A stretch of DNA of 64,000 nucleotides from JBBQFI01 sp038321775. Lineage in GTDB: Bacteria; Verrucomicrobiota; Verrucomicrobiia; Chthoniobacterales; UBA10450. The position numbers were made by a program, and so were the translations under genes. The stretch covers positions 186,001-250,000 of the forward strand of contig JBBQFI010000003.1 in NCBI GenBank assembly GCA_038321775.1, given 5' to 3'. Below, piece after piece: positions 45,897 through 53,537 of the stretch (position 1 is the first letter of the stretch; each line of letters begins with the position of its first letter). The notes below the pieces were generated by a model. The model saw only the letters and a list, made by a program, of their open reading frames with translations, did no database searches and was not told where the DNA came from.

Positions 45897-46133
45897 ATGA
45901 ATAGTGCCTACCAGTTACAATCGGCCATCGGTCTTTTCGCAGGCGTTATTATCTGCGGGGCTTGGTGGTACGCTGTGATCAAATTTCCGCGCGTATGGAT
46001 CTTTAGCGGTCTCGCCATTGTCGGAACGATCTCAATCCTCCTTTATGCGAGCACGATCGTCCTGGTCGGCAGTGGTCATCCGTCAGCAACGGTCCTTAGC
46101 TATCGCGCCTTCAATTACTCCTGCGTTTGGTAG
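45897..46133 (+). CDS. Small membrane protein; reading frame appears broken near its end
   Basis: A 78-residue protein with two predicted transmembrane helices (about 8-28 and 34-57) and no recognised family. Around 46100-46130 the frame shifts: the same-strand frame -1 continues with a hydrophobic helix (VDAMLYILLVRWLVLN, at about 46130-46180) and a stop at 46199-46201 that overlaps the ATG of the next gene as ATGA. The intact gene was therefore probably longer, about 101 residues, ending at 46201. A real indel, a sequencing error or programmed slippage are all possible. Confidence 0.55.
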   Translation: MNSAYQLQSAIGLFAGVIICGAWWYAVIKFPRVWIFSGLAIVGTISILLYASTIVLVGSGHPSATVLSYRAFNYSCVW

Positions 46134-46197
46134 ATGCGATGCTCTATATCCTTCTAGTTCGCTGGTTAGTCCTAAACGCGAAGGACAAGGAGAAGTC

Positions 46198-46617
46198 ATG
46201 AGCGTGAGAGTTTACGGTTGCAACCACATCGCGATCGAGGTGGATGACATCCGCAAGGCGATCGCTTTCTACAAAGACGTTTTTAATCTGGAGAAGCTCG
46301 ACAGCGGCGAAGGCGATGCGTTTTTCAAACTGGGTGAGCATCAATTCCTCGCCATCTTTGAAGTAGAGAAACTGCAGCCCGATCGCACGCGACACTTTGG
46401 ACTTATGGTGCGCGATGAAGAAGAGATAGCAGAAGTGCGCAAGAAAATAACCGGCAAGTATGGATTAAAACTCGAACCGCCCTTTCCTTGCGACTTCCGC
46501 GACCCTTGGGGCAATCGCATCCAGGTCGTCGACCTCCACGACGAATCGCTCATCTGGCTTTTGCCTTACGGCGAAGTGCAGAAGGCAGGAATCAAATTCG
46601 CACCGACAAAGAACTAG
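46198..46617 (+). CDS. VOC-family (glyoxalase/dioxygenase fold) protein
   Basis: A 139-residue protein with ATG 46198 and an AAGGAGAA ribosome-binding site; longer upstream readings are not real. VOC fold marks are GCNHIAIEVDDIRKAIAFYKDVFNLE at the N-terminus and FRDPWGNRIQVVDLHDE at the C-terminus, with metal-ligand candidates His and Glu in the usual places. It is probably a glyoxalase I-, fosfomycin-resistance- or dioxygenase-type metalloenzyme; its substrate is unresolved. The ATGA overlap with the preceding (frameshifted) reading suggests they were coupled. Confidence 0.82.
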   Translation: MSVRVYGCNHIAIEVDDIRKAIAFYKDVFNLEKLDSGEGDAFFKLGEHQFLAIFEVEKLQPDRTRHFGLMVRDEEEIAEVRKKITGKYGLKLEPPFPCDFRDPWGNRIQVVDLHDESLIWLLPYGEVQKAGIKFAPTKN

Positions 46618-46623
46618 ACCTGC

Positions 46624-47334
46624 ATGCTTTCATTTATCGTTCCTGCTCATAACGAAGAACTGGAGTTGGCCGGTGCGATCGAGTCGATCCGATCCGCCGC
46701 AGAAGCTAGCGGTCGATCATTCCAAATAATCGTGGTGAATGATTCGTCGACGGACAGGACAGCGACGATTGCGGAACAAAATGGCGCTGAAGTGGTGACA
46801 GTGCATTGTCGCCATATCGCAGCTGCGCGGAATGCGGGGGCGCAAGCGTCGACCGGCGACATTTTATTTTTTGTCGATGCCGACACGCGTATCGTTACTG
46901 CTCACGTTACAGGAGCGATCGCTGCGCTGGAAAATGGAGCGTCAGGCGGCAGTGCCATCCTTCAGTTTGATCGCGCGGTCCCTTTTTGGGCGAATGTTTG
47001 TTTCAACATTTTCTGCGTTATTTATTTCGCGGCCAATCTCGGCGCGGGCGCATTTCTTTTTACGAGCAGGAAGAATTTTTTCGCAGTCGGCGGATTCGAC
47101 GAACAATTTTTTGCCGCGGAAGAAACTTATTTTAGCATGGCGTTGAAGAAATTTGGGAAGTTCCGCATTCTTCGCACACCCGCTGTAACATCCGCCCGAA
47201 AGGTGCGGATGCATCGGCCGGGCCACGTGTTGCGCCAGTCATTTTCGATCATTTTTGGCGGACCCAACGTCCTGCGTTCCCGAAAAAAACTCGCTCTTTG
47301 GTATGACGGTAAGCGAGAAGAGAAAACGGCATGA
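46624..47334 (+). CDS. Family 2 glycosyltransferase
   Basis: A 236-residue GT2 enzyme. The GT-A core begins with LSFIVPAHNEELELAGAI, followed by IIVVNDSSTDRTATIA and the DxD-type GDILFFVDADTRI (about 78-90), then the GGFDEQFFAAEETYFSMAL acceptor loop. A single hydrophobic segment near 125-145 may anchor it to the membrane. It uses a nucleotide sugar; the acceptor is unknown. It is followed immediately (overlap 4 nt) by an acetyltransferase gene. Confidence 0.85.
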   Translation: MLSFIVPAHNEELELAGAIESIRSAAEASGRSFQIIVVNDSSTDRTATIAEQNGAEVVTVHCRHIAAARNAGAQASTGDILFFVDADTRIVTAHVTGAIAALENGASGGSAILQFDRAVPFWANVCFNIFCVIYFAANLGAGAFLFTSRKNFFAVGGFDEQFFAAEETYFSMALKKFGKFRILRTPAVTSARKVRMHRPGHVLRQSFSIIFGGPNVLRSRKKLALWYDGKREEKTA

Positions 47335-47792
47335 TCAATCGCAAAGCTGAGTCCAGGAGCATTCGTATCGCCATCGCGCAAACGCCCGAAGACATCGGGC
47401 GATGCTACGAAGTGGTGCGCGAGTTGCGCCCGCATTTTACAAACCGCAAAAAATTCATGGAACGCGTCAGTCGTCAGCAACGCGACGGATATTTATTGGC
47501 GTTTGTCGAAGCGAATGCTGAAGTGCGAGCCGTTGCTGGCTATCGCTATCTCGAATCGCTCTTTTCCGGTCGTTTCATGTATGTCGACGATTTGGTTACG
47601 CGCGCGCGCGATCGCTCAGCAGGTTACGGCGGAAAACTTTTAGATTGGCTCGTGCAAGAGGCGCGCAAAAATAAATGTGAAAGCTTCGAACTCGATTCCG
47701 GTGTGCAACGCTTCGACGCACACCGGTTTTATTTTGTGAAACGCATGAAAATCTCCTCTTATCATTTTGCGCTTCCGCTAAAAAGCGATTGA
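47331..47792 (+). CDS. GNAT-family N-acetyltransferase
   Basis: A 153-residue acetyltransferase that starts inside the glycosyltransferase stop (ATGA). The GNAT core is AGYRYLESLFSGRFMYVDDLVTRARDRSAGYGGKLLDWLVQEA, where RSAGYGGKLL is the acetyl-CoA-binding R/Q-x-x-G-x-G/A loop. The substrate is not identifiable; its coupling with GT2 suggests sugar or peptide acetylation, as an inference. Confidence 0.82.
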   Translation: MINRKAESRSIRIAIAQTPEDIGRCYEVVRELRPHFTNRKKFMERVSRQQRDGYLLAFVEANAEVRAVAGYRYLESLFSGRFMYVDDLVTRARDRSAGYGGKLLDWLVQEARKNKCESFELDSGVQRFDAHRFYFVKRMKISSYHFALPLKSD

Positions 47793-47843
47793 AATTTAGA
47801 ATCGCACCTGCGCATTCTCCCGCCGCAATCGCTCGTTCTCTCG

Positions 47844-48146
47844 ATGAATCTCTTACGTTGGATCGCCGTTTTGCCGACAGCTTTCGTTGCGGACGTAGCG
47901 GCGGCAATCGTGGCGCACGAAATTTCTCGCCGTACAACCGTGTTAAAGATTGTTACCGGCTTCATCGCGGGCGCAATTTTTGTCGCAGCCGGTGCTTTGA
48001 TGGCGCCGTCCCATCGTACGGAAACGATAATTGCGCTGGCGGTGATCAACGCCGTTTATTCGTTGTCCCAGGCGAGAACGCTTCTTCTCGCTCCCGGAGA
48101 GCGCATTGATTGGTATCGCTGTCGCGCGTCTTCGGCGGACTCGTAG
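47844..48146 (+). CDS. Small membrane protein, probable frameshift near its end
   Basis: A 100-residue hypothetical membrane protein with about three hydrophobic segments (6-24, 36-54, 62-78). In the frame -1 reading from about 48119, the sequence continues with LSRVFGGLVVFYPLWWTVD and a stop at 48176-48178, which looks far more natural than the serine-rich ending in the annotated frame. The gene may thus be 48178-terminated, with a frameshift at 48117-48121. The family is unknown. Confidence 0.55.
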   Translation: MNLLRWIAVLPTAFVADVAAAIVAHEISRRTTVLKIVTGFIAGAIFVAAGALMAPSHRTETIIALAVINAVYSLSQARTLLLAPGERIDWYRCRASSADS

Positions 48147-48268
48147 TTTTCTATCCGCTGTGGTGGACCGTTGATTAATCATCGATCTGATTTTTCGGGA
48201 GGGATCGGCGAAATCAGGCATGAGAAAATTGCATTTCACATTGATCGCTCTCAGGCAAAACTATCGGG

Positions 48269-48619
48269 ATGAAAAACGAAAACCCGTCCATTGAAATTTG
48301 TCCCGGAATTACCCGACGCACAGTCACCAACGGAAAGAACATGTATCAGATGATCGCGACGCTGGCCGCGGGCAGTCGCATGCCCGAGCATCATCACCCG
48401 CAGGAGCAGATTGTGCATATTCTTGAGGGCAAAATGCGGCTCATCGTCGGCGGCGTAGCGCACGAACTTTCCACCGGCGATTCGTTTTATCTGGCGAGCG
48501 ATGTTGCGCATGGCGTCGAGACAGTTGTGGAGACGCGGGTGCTCGATACCTTCAGTCCGTCGCGCGAAGATTATCTGGCGATCGACGAAAAATCGCGGCA
48601 GACAGCAACGAAGCGATGA
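48269..48619 (+). CDS. Cupin-domain protein
   Basis: A 116-residue small beta-barrel (cupin_2) protein. The metal-binding first motif is seen in GSRMPEHHHPQEQIVHILEGKMRLIVGG (His pair and Glu-like residue near 41-50) and the second in DSFYLASDVAHGVET (His near 81). A cytosolic metal-dependent or non-enzymatic binding role is plausible. The gene is monocistronic; its start is an ATG with GGATG just upstream. Confidence 0.8.
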   Translation: MKNENPSIEICPGITRRTVTNGKNMYQMIATLAAGSRMPEHHHPQEQIVHILEGKMRLIVGGVAHELSTGDSFYLASDVAHGVETVVETRVLDTFSPSREDYLAIDEKSRQTATKR

Positions 48620-48650
48620 TTGTCTTTCTTGAATTCGCGCAATTATCGCA

Positions 48651-49076
48651 ATGGTAAAGACGCGCGATTTCACCTGCGACACCGAAGTGCGGGAATTAAT
48701 CGATGCGTTTGAAGCCGGCTCGATTGCACCGTCGCAATTCGATCACGCGGCGCACATGGCCGCAGCGTTGAATTATCTCGAAGCTCAACCTTTGCCTGAA
48801 GCGATCGCGCGCATGCGTCAATGCTTGCTGCAATTCACGGCTCGTCACGGCGTTAACGTTTATCACGAGACGATTACTACATTCTGGATGCGCTTGCTTC
48901 ATCATCTGGCCGGCGGTCCGTATCGCGATGTGCCTCTCTGGTCGCGGATCAACTTGATCGTGAAACGCTGGGGAAATGTTGGTGCGATCGAAACGCACTA
49001 TTCCCGCGCCGTTATCAATTCCAAAGATGCTCGCGAACAATGGGTGCCGCCGGATCGGTTACCCATGCCATTCTGA
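48651..49076 (+). CDS. Conserved hypothetical protein
   Basis: A 141-residue soluble, mostly helical protein. It has a recognisable pattern: FDHAAHMAAALNYLEAQPLPEAIARMR, then FTARHGVNVYHETITTFWMRLLHHL, a mix of histidines typical of an uncharacterised family found in many soil bacteria. There is no transmembrane segment. The function is unknown. It lies 31 nt after the cupin gene. Confidence 0.7.
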   Translation: MVKTRDFTCDTEVRELIDAFEAGSIAPSQFDHAAHMAAALNYLEAQPLPEAIARMRQCLLQFTARHGVNVYHETITTFWMRLLHHLAGGPYRDVPLWSRINLIVKRWGNVGAIETHYSRAVINSKDAREQWVPPDRLPMPF

Positions 49077-49166
49077 TCCAGCTTTCCCATTACCGCGCGC
49101 AGTGGCTCCCAGGTCGCAAGCGCACCTTGCCAAAGCGCGATCTTCATCTACAGTGCCGCTTCGTTT

Positions 49167-49430
49167 ATGGCAGAAGTCAGTGATACGATGGACATGAAGG
49201 AGTTCCAGCTCCACGAAAAAGATACCGGCAGTGCCGATGTGCAGGTTGCACTTCTCACTCGCCGGATCGCGCAGTTGACTGGACACCTCAAAACCAACGC
49301 CAAGGATCATTCCTCGCGCCGCGGCCTCCTGAAAATGGTCGCTCAGCGCCGGAGCTTGCTCGATTATCTGAGCAGGTCGCAATCCGATCGGTATAAAAAC
49401 CTGATCGAGGAGTTGAACTTGCGGAAGTAA
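49167..49430 (+). CDS. rpsO: 30S ribosomal protein S15
   Basis: An 87-residue primary rRNA-binding protein. The family core is DMKEFQLHEKDTGSADVQVALLTRRIAQLTGHLKTNAKDHSSRRGLLKMVAQRR, with the LLDYLSRSQSDRY C-terminus. Length and order are typical of S15, which nucleates 30S platform assembly. It is followed by a structured spacer and pnp, the common rpsO-pnp arrangement. Confidence 0.95.
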   Translation: MAEVSDTMDMKEFQLHEKDTGSADVQVALLTRRIAQLTGHLKTNAKDHSSRRGLLKMVAQRRSLLDYLSRSQSDRYKNLIEELNLRK

Positions 49431-49537
49431 TTCGCAGGGGATCCGCGGAGTAGTTGTCCGATCGTTCCGCTCACTCCGGCCAATCGTTAAGTAAAACAAA
49501 CCCGCGAAGTCCGGGCCGAGAAAACACCTTTGGTTTT

Positions 49538-49577
49538 TAGGTTTTAGTCCCGAAAAGGGATTCGAGATTAAAACCTA
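49538..49577 (+). promoter_or_regulatory. Long hairpin in the rpsO-pnp spacer
   Basis: TAGGTTTTA (49538-49546) pairs with TAAAACCTA (49569-49577), and an inner CCC/GGG pair closes a GAAAA loop. A stem-loop in this position is a known site of RNase III/PNPase autoregulation upstream of pnp in E. coli; the parallel here is by position, not by sequence identity. Confidence 0.6.
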
Positions 49578-49594
49578 CAAAACAGGGTGGCCGG

Positions 49595-49616
49595 CCTGGA
49601 TCTTAGCTCATCCAGG
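49595..49616 (+). promoter_or_regulatory. Hairpin that includes the pnp ribosome-binding site
   Basis: CCTGGAT (49595-49601) pairs with ATCCAGG (49610-49616) around CTTAGCTC, 9 nt before the start codon at 49625. The Shine-Dalgarno-like AGGAAAG starts inside its right arm, so folding would mask the site and could down-regulate translation. Confidence 0.5.
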
Positions 49617-49624
49617 AAAGTAGT

Positions 49625-51775
49625 ATGCAAAACAAGGTCACGGCCCAAATCGGGGCCAATCAAATCTCAATCGAAACCGGCAAAATCGCCAAACTCGCGG
49701 ACGGCTCCGTCGTCGTCTCATGTGGCGACACCATGGTGATGACGAGCGCGGTCTCCGCCACCGCTCTCAAAGAAGGACAGGATTGGTTCCCGCTCACGGT
49801 CGATTATCGCGAAAAAGCCGCCGCTGTCGGAAAATTTCCCGGCGGTTATTTTAAACGTGAGGGACGTCCGTCCGAAAAAGAAACGCTCACATCGCGCATG
49901 ACCGATCGGCCGCTTCGGCCGCTTTTTCCTGTCGGTTACTTATACGACACGCAGATCATTTCCCTTTTGCTCAGCGCCGATGGACAAAATGATCCCGACA
50001 TCCTCGCGATCAACGGTGCTTCCGCCGCTCTCTGTGTTTCCGATATTCCCTTTGCCGGACCGATCGGCGCTGTGCGGATCGGTCGCGTGAATGGCGAATT
50101 TGTTGCCAATCCTACGCACGATCAGCGCAGCGAAAGCGATCTCGATCTCGTTTATGTCGGAACCGAAAATGACGTCATCATGATCGAGGGCGCAGCGGAT
50201 GAATTGCCGGAAGCCGATTTCGTGAAAGCTTTGGAGTTCGCCCATGGCCACGCGCGTGAAATGATTCGCATCCAAAAGGAACTCGCGTCGCAGAACGGAA
50301 AACCAAAACGCGAAATGCCGCTGCTTTCCGTGGATCAGGATATTCTTGAAATCGCGTATCGCGTCGCGGGCGATCGCATTGAAGGCGCGCTTTACACCGC
50401 GGGAAAAGTTGCGCGCAGTAAAGCGGTCATGGCATTGCGCGAGGAAGTGAAAGCCGCTGTCCTCGAAAAATATCCCGAGGCCGACAAATTCGCCATCTCA
50501 CAGGCGTTCGATTACGTGCAGAAAAAAGCGTTTCGCATCAGCGTGCTCGACAAACAAAAACGCATGGATGGACGCGGCTACGAAGATTTGCGCCAGATCA
50601 GTTGCGAAGTTTCCGTGCTGCCACGCGCGCATGGCTCCGCTATTTTCCAGCGCGGTGAAACGCAGGCGCTCGCGCTTGTCACTCTCGCGCCCATCGAAGA
50701 AGCGCAAAATATCGATGCCTACGGCGGCGGCGAGCAATCGAAGAGCTTTCTTCTGCATTACAATTTTCCGCCGTTTAGCGTGGGTGAAACCGGCCGCACC
50801 GGCGGCACGAGCCGTCGCGAAATTGGCCACGGCGCATTAGCCGAACGTTCCATTGAGCCGGTTGTCCCGGGGATGGATGATTTCCGTTATGCGCTCCGCA
50901 TCTCGAGCGAGATCATGGAATCGAACGGTTCCACTTCGATGGCGAGTGTGTGCGCAGGAACGCTTGCGCTCATGGACGCCGGCGTGCCGATCAAAACTCC
51001 GGTCGCTGGAATCTCCGTCGGCCTGGTCACGGAGTTTGGCGATAACGGTGAGCTCAAGCGTTACTCATTGCTCACCGATATCATCGGATCGGAAGATCAT
51101 TTCGGTGATATGGATTTTAAACTTTGCGGAACTGACACCGGTATCACCGGATTTCAGTTGGATCTGAAACTTCCCGGCGTCAGCCATAAAATTCTCGGCG
51201 AAGCGATCTCACGCGCGAAAGAAGCGCGCACAAAAATTCTCGCTATCATGGCGGGCACGCTCAATCAACCACGAGCGGATCTAAGCAAATACGCGCCACG
51301 AATCGAGACGGTTAAAATTAATCCGGAGAAGATCGGCGCGCTCATTGGCCCCGGCGGCAAGACGATCAAAGGCATTGTCGCTGAGACCGGCGCCGAGATT
51401 AACATAGAGGACGATGGTTCCGTTCATATTTACGCCACCAGTCCCGAGAGCATGGCGCGCGCGAAAGAAATCATCGGCGGCATGACCAAGGAAATCGAAG
51501 TCGGCCAGACTTATCACGGCCGTGTTGTCTCGATCAAAGAATTCGGCGCATTCGTGGAAGTGTTTCCGGGCAAGGACGGACTCGTTCACATTTCTGAGCT
51601 GGCGGATTTCCGCGTTAAACGCACGGAAGATGTCGCGAAAGTTGGCGAAATGATTTGGGTCAAGTGCATCGGCATCGATGACAAGGGCCGCGTGAAACTC
51701 TCGCGCAAGGCGGCATTAAAAGAGCGCGCCGAAGAGGAGACCGGACAACCGGCCGAGCCAGCTTCGGCGAGCTAA
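49625..51775 (+). CDS. pnp: Polyribonucleotide nucleotidyltransferase (PNPase)
   Basis: A 716-residue phosphorolytic 3'-5' exoribonuclease, the core of the RNA degradosome. Both RNase PH-like domains are present (FKREGRPSEKETLTSRMTDRPLRPLF in the first; GETQALALVTLAP, FPPFSVGETGRTGGTSRREIGHGALAERS and DHFGDMDFKLCGTDTGITGFQLD in the second), with an all-alpha linker between. The KH domain is near 558-615 (KIGALIGPGGKTIKGI) and the S1 domain near 625-695 (GQTYHGRVVSIKEFGAFVEVFPGKDGLVHISEL). Start ATG 49625 is assigned with the AGGAAAG site. Confidence 0.96.
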   Translation: MQNKVTAQIGANQISIETGKIAKLADGSVVVSCGDTMVMTSAVSATALKEGQDWFPLTVDYREKAAAVGKFPGGYFKREGRPSEKETLTSRMTDRPLRPLFPVGYLYDTQIISLLLSADGQNDPDILAINGASAALCVSDIPFAGPIGAVRIGRVNGEFVANPTHDQRSESDLDLVYVGTENDVIMIEGAADELPEADFVKALEFAHGHAREMIRIQKELASQNGKPKREMPLLSVDQDILEIAYRVAGDRIEGALYTAGKVARSKAVMALREEVKAAVLEKYPEADKFAISQAFDYVQKKAFRISVLDKQKRMDGRGYEDLRQISCEVSVLPRAHGSAIFQRGETQALALVTLAPIEEAQNIDAYGGGEQSKSFLLHYNFPPFSVGETGRTGGTSRREIGHGALAERSIEPVVPGMDDFRYALRISSEIMESNGSTSMASVCAGTLALMDAGVPIKTPVAGISVGLVTEFGDNGELKRYSLLTDIIGSEDHFGDMDFKLCGTDTGITGFQLDLKLPGVSHKILGEAISRAKEARTKILAIMAGTLNQPRADLSKYAPRIETVKINPEKIGALIGPGGKTIKGIVAETGAEINIEDDGSVHIYATSPESMARAKEIIGGMTKEIEVGQTYHGRVVSIKEFGAFVEVFPGKDGLVHISELADFRVKRTEDVAKVGEMIWVKCIGIDDKGRVKLSRKAALKERAEEETGQPAEPASAS

Positions 51776-51808
51776 GGTCTTCTATACTTGGACCGTTAAA
51801 GGTCTTGG

Positions 51809-53272
51809 TTATTTGTTAGCTACCGTGCGTGGCGTGCCTTTGCCTAGTTCAATCTGGGCGCTGACCTTTTGAATCTTTGATTCCTGTTCCTTGAGGCGAG
51901 TAACAACAGTTTCCATTTCTTTTTGGAGTTGCTCGACTTTCTTGTGCTCCTTAAGAAATTCATTGAGTAACATCGCGTTTACTTGCTCGTAGCGGACAGT
52001 GTACGGCTTTCCTTCTTTATCCATGACGACCAAGGCTGAGTTCACTTTTTCTACATCTTCAGCTACCAGTCCGAACTGCGGCGTTGCGGCCGGATCAAGT
52101 TCTTTCTTATAACGGAAACTGACGGGCTTCAGTGCGAAGAGCACTTCGCTGGCCTTATCCATCGGTTTGATTTCGTCTTTGAAACGCCTTGAAGAAACAG
52201 CGTTGCCGAGCTTGCCATCCGAATTAATGATCACCGGGATTCCGCTCGCCGAGGATTGCCCGAAAATGCTCGCGATATAACAGGAATTGCTTTCGCCAGC
52301 CACGCCTTCCATATTCGCACCAATATAAACGTTATTACTACCAGTGGTCGACCGGTCCCCGGCTAAATCGCCAACGGCCGTATTGTTACCGCCGGTCGTG
52401 ACATCATTCAGCGCGTCATCGCCCAGTGCGTTATTACCATCTCCGGTCGTCGCCGCAGTCAAGGCATAGGTTCCGATTGCATTGTTGAAGTCGCCCGTCG
52501 TATGCTGACTCAGCGCATTAGTACCGACCGCATTGTTGCGGCCCCCCGTGGTGTTGCCAGACAGAGCTTGGCTACCGACCGCGTTATTAAAACTACCGGT
52601 ATTGTTATAGAGCGCCTGGTTCCCATAAGCCGTGTTGTTGCTGGTAGTGGTGTTGCCGCGGAGCGCTCCATAACCAGTTGCCACGTTGTTGATACCCGTG
52701 GTGTTGTTATAGAGAGCGACCACACCAATTCCCACATTGCTCGTGCCGGTAGTATTATGGAATAGCGCGTTTGAACCATAGGCCACGTTGTAGCTGGCAG
52801 TGTTGTTGTAGAGAGTGTTGTCCCCGGTCGCGGTGTTTCCGACGCCGGTAGTGTTGTTGTAGAGAGAAGTCGAACCAAGAGCCACGTTGCCGGAACCAGT
52901 CGTGGTACGGAAAAGCGCACCGTAGCCGTCCGCCACATTGCGTTGACCGGTGGTCTCGAAATACAATGCGTTGGCACCGGTAGCGGTGTGAAAGCGGCCT
53001 GTTGTATTGCTGAGCAACGCGCGAAACCCGTCCCCAGTGTTATATGAGCCGGTTGTGGTGCCAAAAAGCGCCTGTTGGCCGATGGCCGTATTGTATGTGC
53101 CAGTCGTTAGGCCCTGAAGAGCCTGCGTTCCTTCTGCAGTGTTACCACCTGTGTATCCACCGTCGGGCGCAGGACTGACCGCTGAGGCCGCCGGGCTGAG
53201 GGAGAAGTAGAGACATACAGCAATCGATAGTCCGATCGCGATAGATTTTATGGATGAGCTTTTCGGTTTCAT
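51809..53272 (-). CDS. Surface/fibre-like protein: YadA-type repeats with C-terminal S74 intramolecular chaperone
   Basis: A 487-residue exported protein. After a signal peptide (about 1-32) it carries about 20 tandem 14-to-15-residue repeats built on the pattern NTAxGxxALxxNTTG (about 45-330), as in trimeric autotransporter head and tail-fibre beta-helices. A peptidase S74-type chaperone domain follows (about 365-440: SSRRFKDEIKPMDKASEVLFALKPVSF, GLVAEDVE, YEQVNAMLLNEFLKEHKK), with the catalytic Ser in the first SSRRFKD segment, and a coiled-coil tail. Such proteins trimerise and cleave off the chaperone. No transporter neighbour is present. The leader at 53291-53355 is strongly structured. 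Confidence 0.85.
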   Translation of the reverse strand: MKPKSSSIKSIAIGLSIAVCLYFSLSPAASAVSPAPDGGYTGGNTAEGTQALQGLTTGTYNTAIGQQALFGTTTGSYNTGDGFRALLSNTTGRFHTATGANALYFETTGQRNVADGYGALFRTTTGSGNVALGSTSLYNNTTGVGNTATGDNTLYNNTASYNVAYGSNALFHNTTGTSNVGIGVVALYNNTTGINNVATGYGALRGNTTTSNNTAYGNQALYNNTGSFNNAVGSQALSGNTTGGRNNAVGTNALSQHTTGDFNNAIGTYALTAATTGDGNNALGDDALNDVTTGGNNTAVGDLAGDRSTTGSNNVYIGANMEGVAGESNSCYIASIFGQSSASGIPVIINSDGKLGNAVSSRRFKDEIKPMDKASEVLFALKPVSFRYKKELDPAATPQFGLVAEDVEKVNSALVVMDKEGKPYTVRYEQVNAMLLNEFLKEHKKVEQLQKEMETVVTRLKEQESKIQKVSAQIELGKGTPRTVANK

Positions 53273-53290
53273 AGGTTGAATTCCTTATTA

Positions 53291-53355
53291 TTCCCCCGAC
53301 GGGTTATCGTTCAGTGACCGCCAGCCCGAAGAGATCGGGAAAGCTCTCGGGGGAA
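53291..53355 (-). promoter_or_regulatory. Structured 5' leader of the surface-protein gene
   Basis: On the minus strand TTCCCCCGA (53355-53347) can pair with TCGGGGGAA (53299-53291) as a 9-bp closing stem. An inner CCCGA/TCGGG hairpin is closed around TCTCT (53339-53325) and an unpaired arm follows. The start codon (53272) lies 19 nt beyond, with AAGG in between. The layout is that of a riboswitch or thermosensor, but the sequence does not match one that I know. Confidence 0.5.
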
Positions 53356-53537
53356 AGCTACCCCGACCGATTCGCATTTGTTACGCTCATCTCTTTGCTT
53401 AGAGTTTCGCCACTTCGTCAAGTTAAAAGAGGATGAGACTTCCGTCGCCAACGTGCAAAAGCGTCGGTGCGTAAATAAACATCCACTAAAATGGCACCTC
53501 TAGTCTACGGTAGTGAGGCAGTTACAGTACGGACGAA

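Noticed and set aside
51900..53200. Strongly periodic DNA that could look like a CRISPR array or tandem repeat locus
   Set aside because: It is the coding sequence for 14-15-residue beta-helix repeats of the surface protein; units are imperfect and there are no spacer-like unique segments.
53291..53355. Cyclic di-GMP or SAM riboswitch
   Set aside because: The conserved core sequences of those families are not present; only the stem arrangement is similar.
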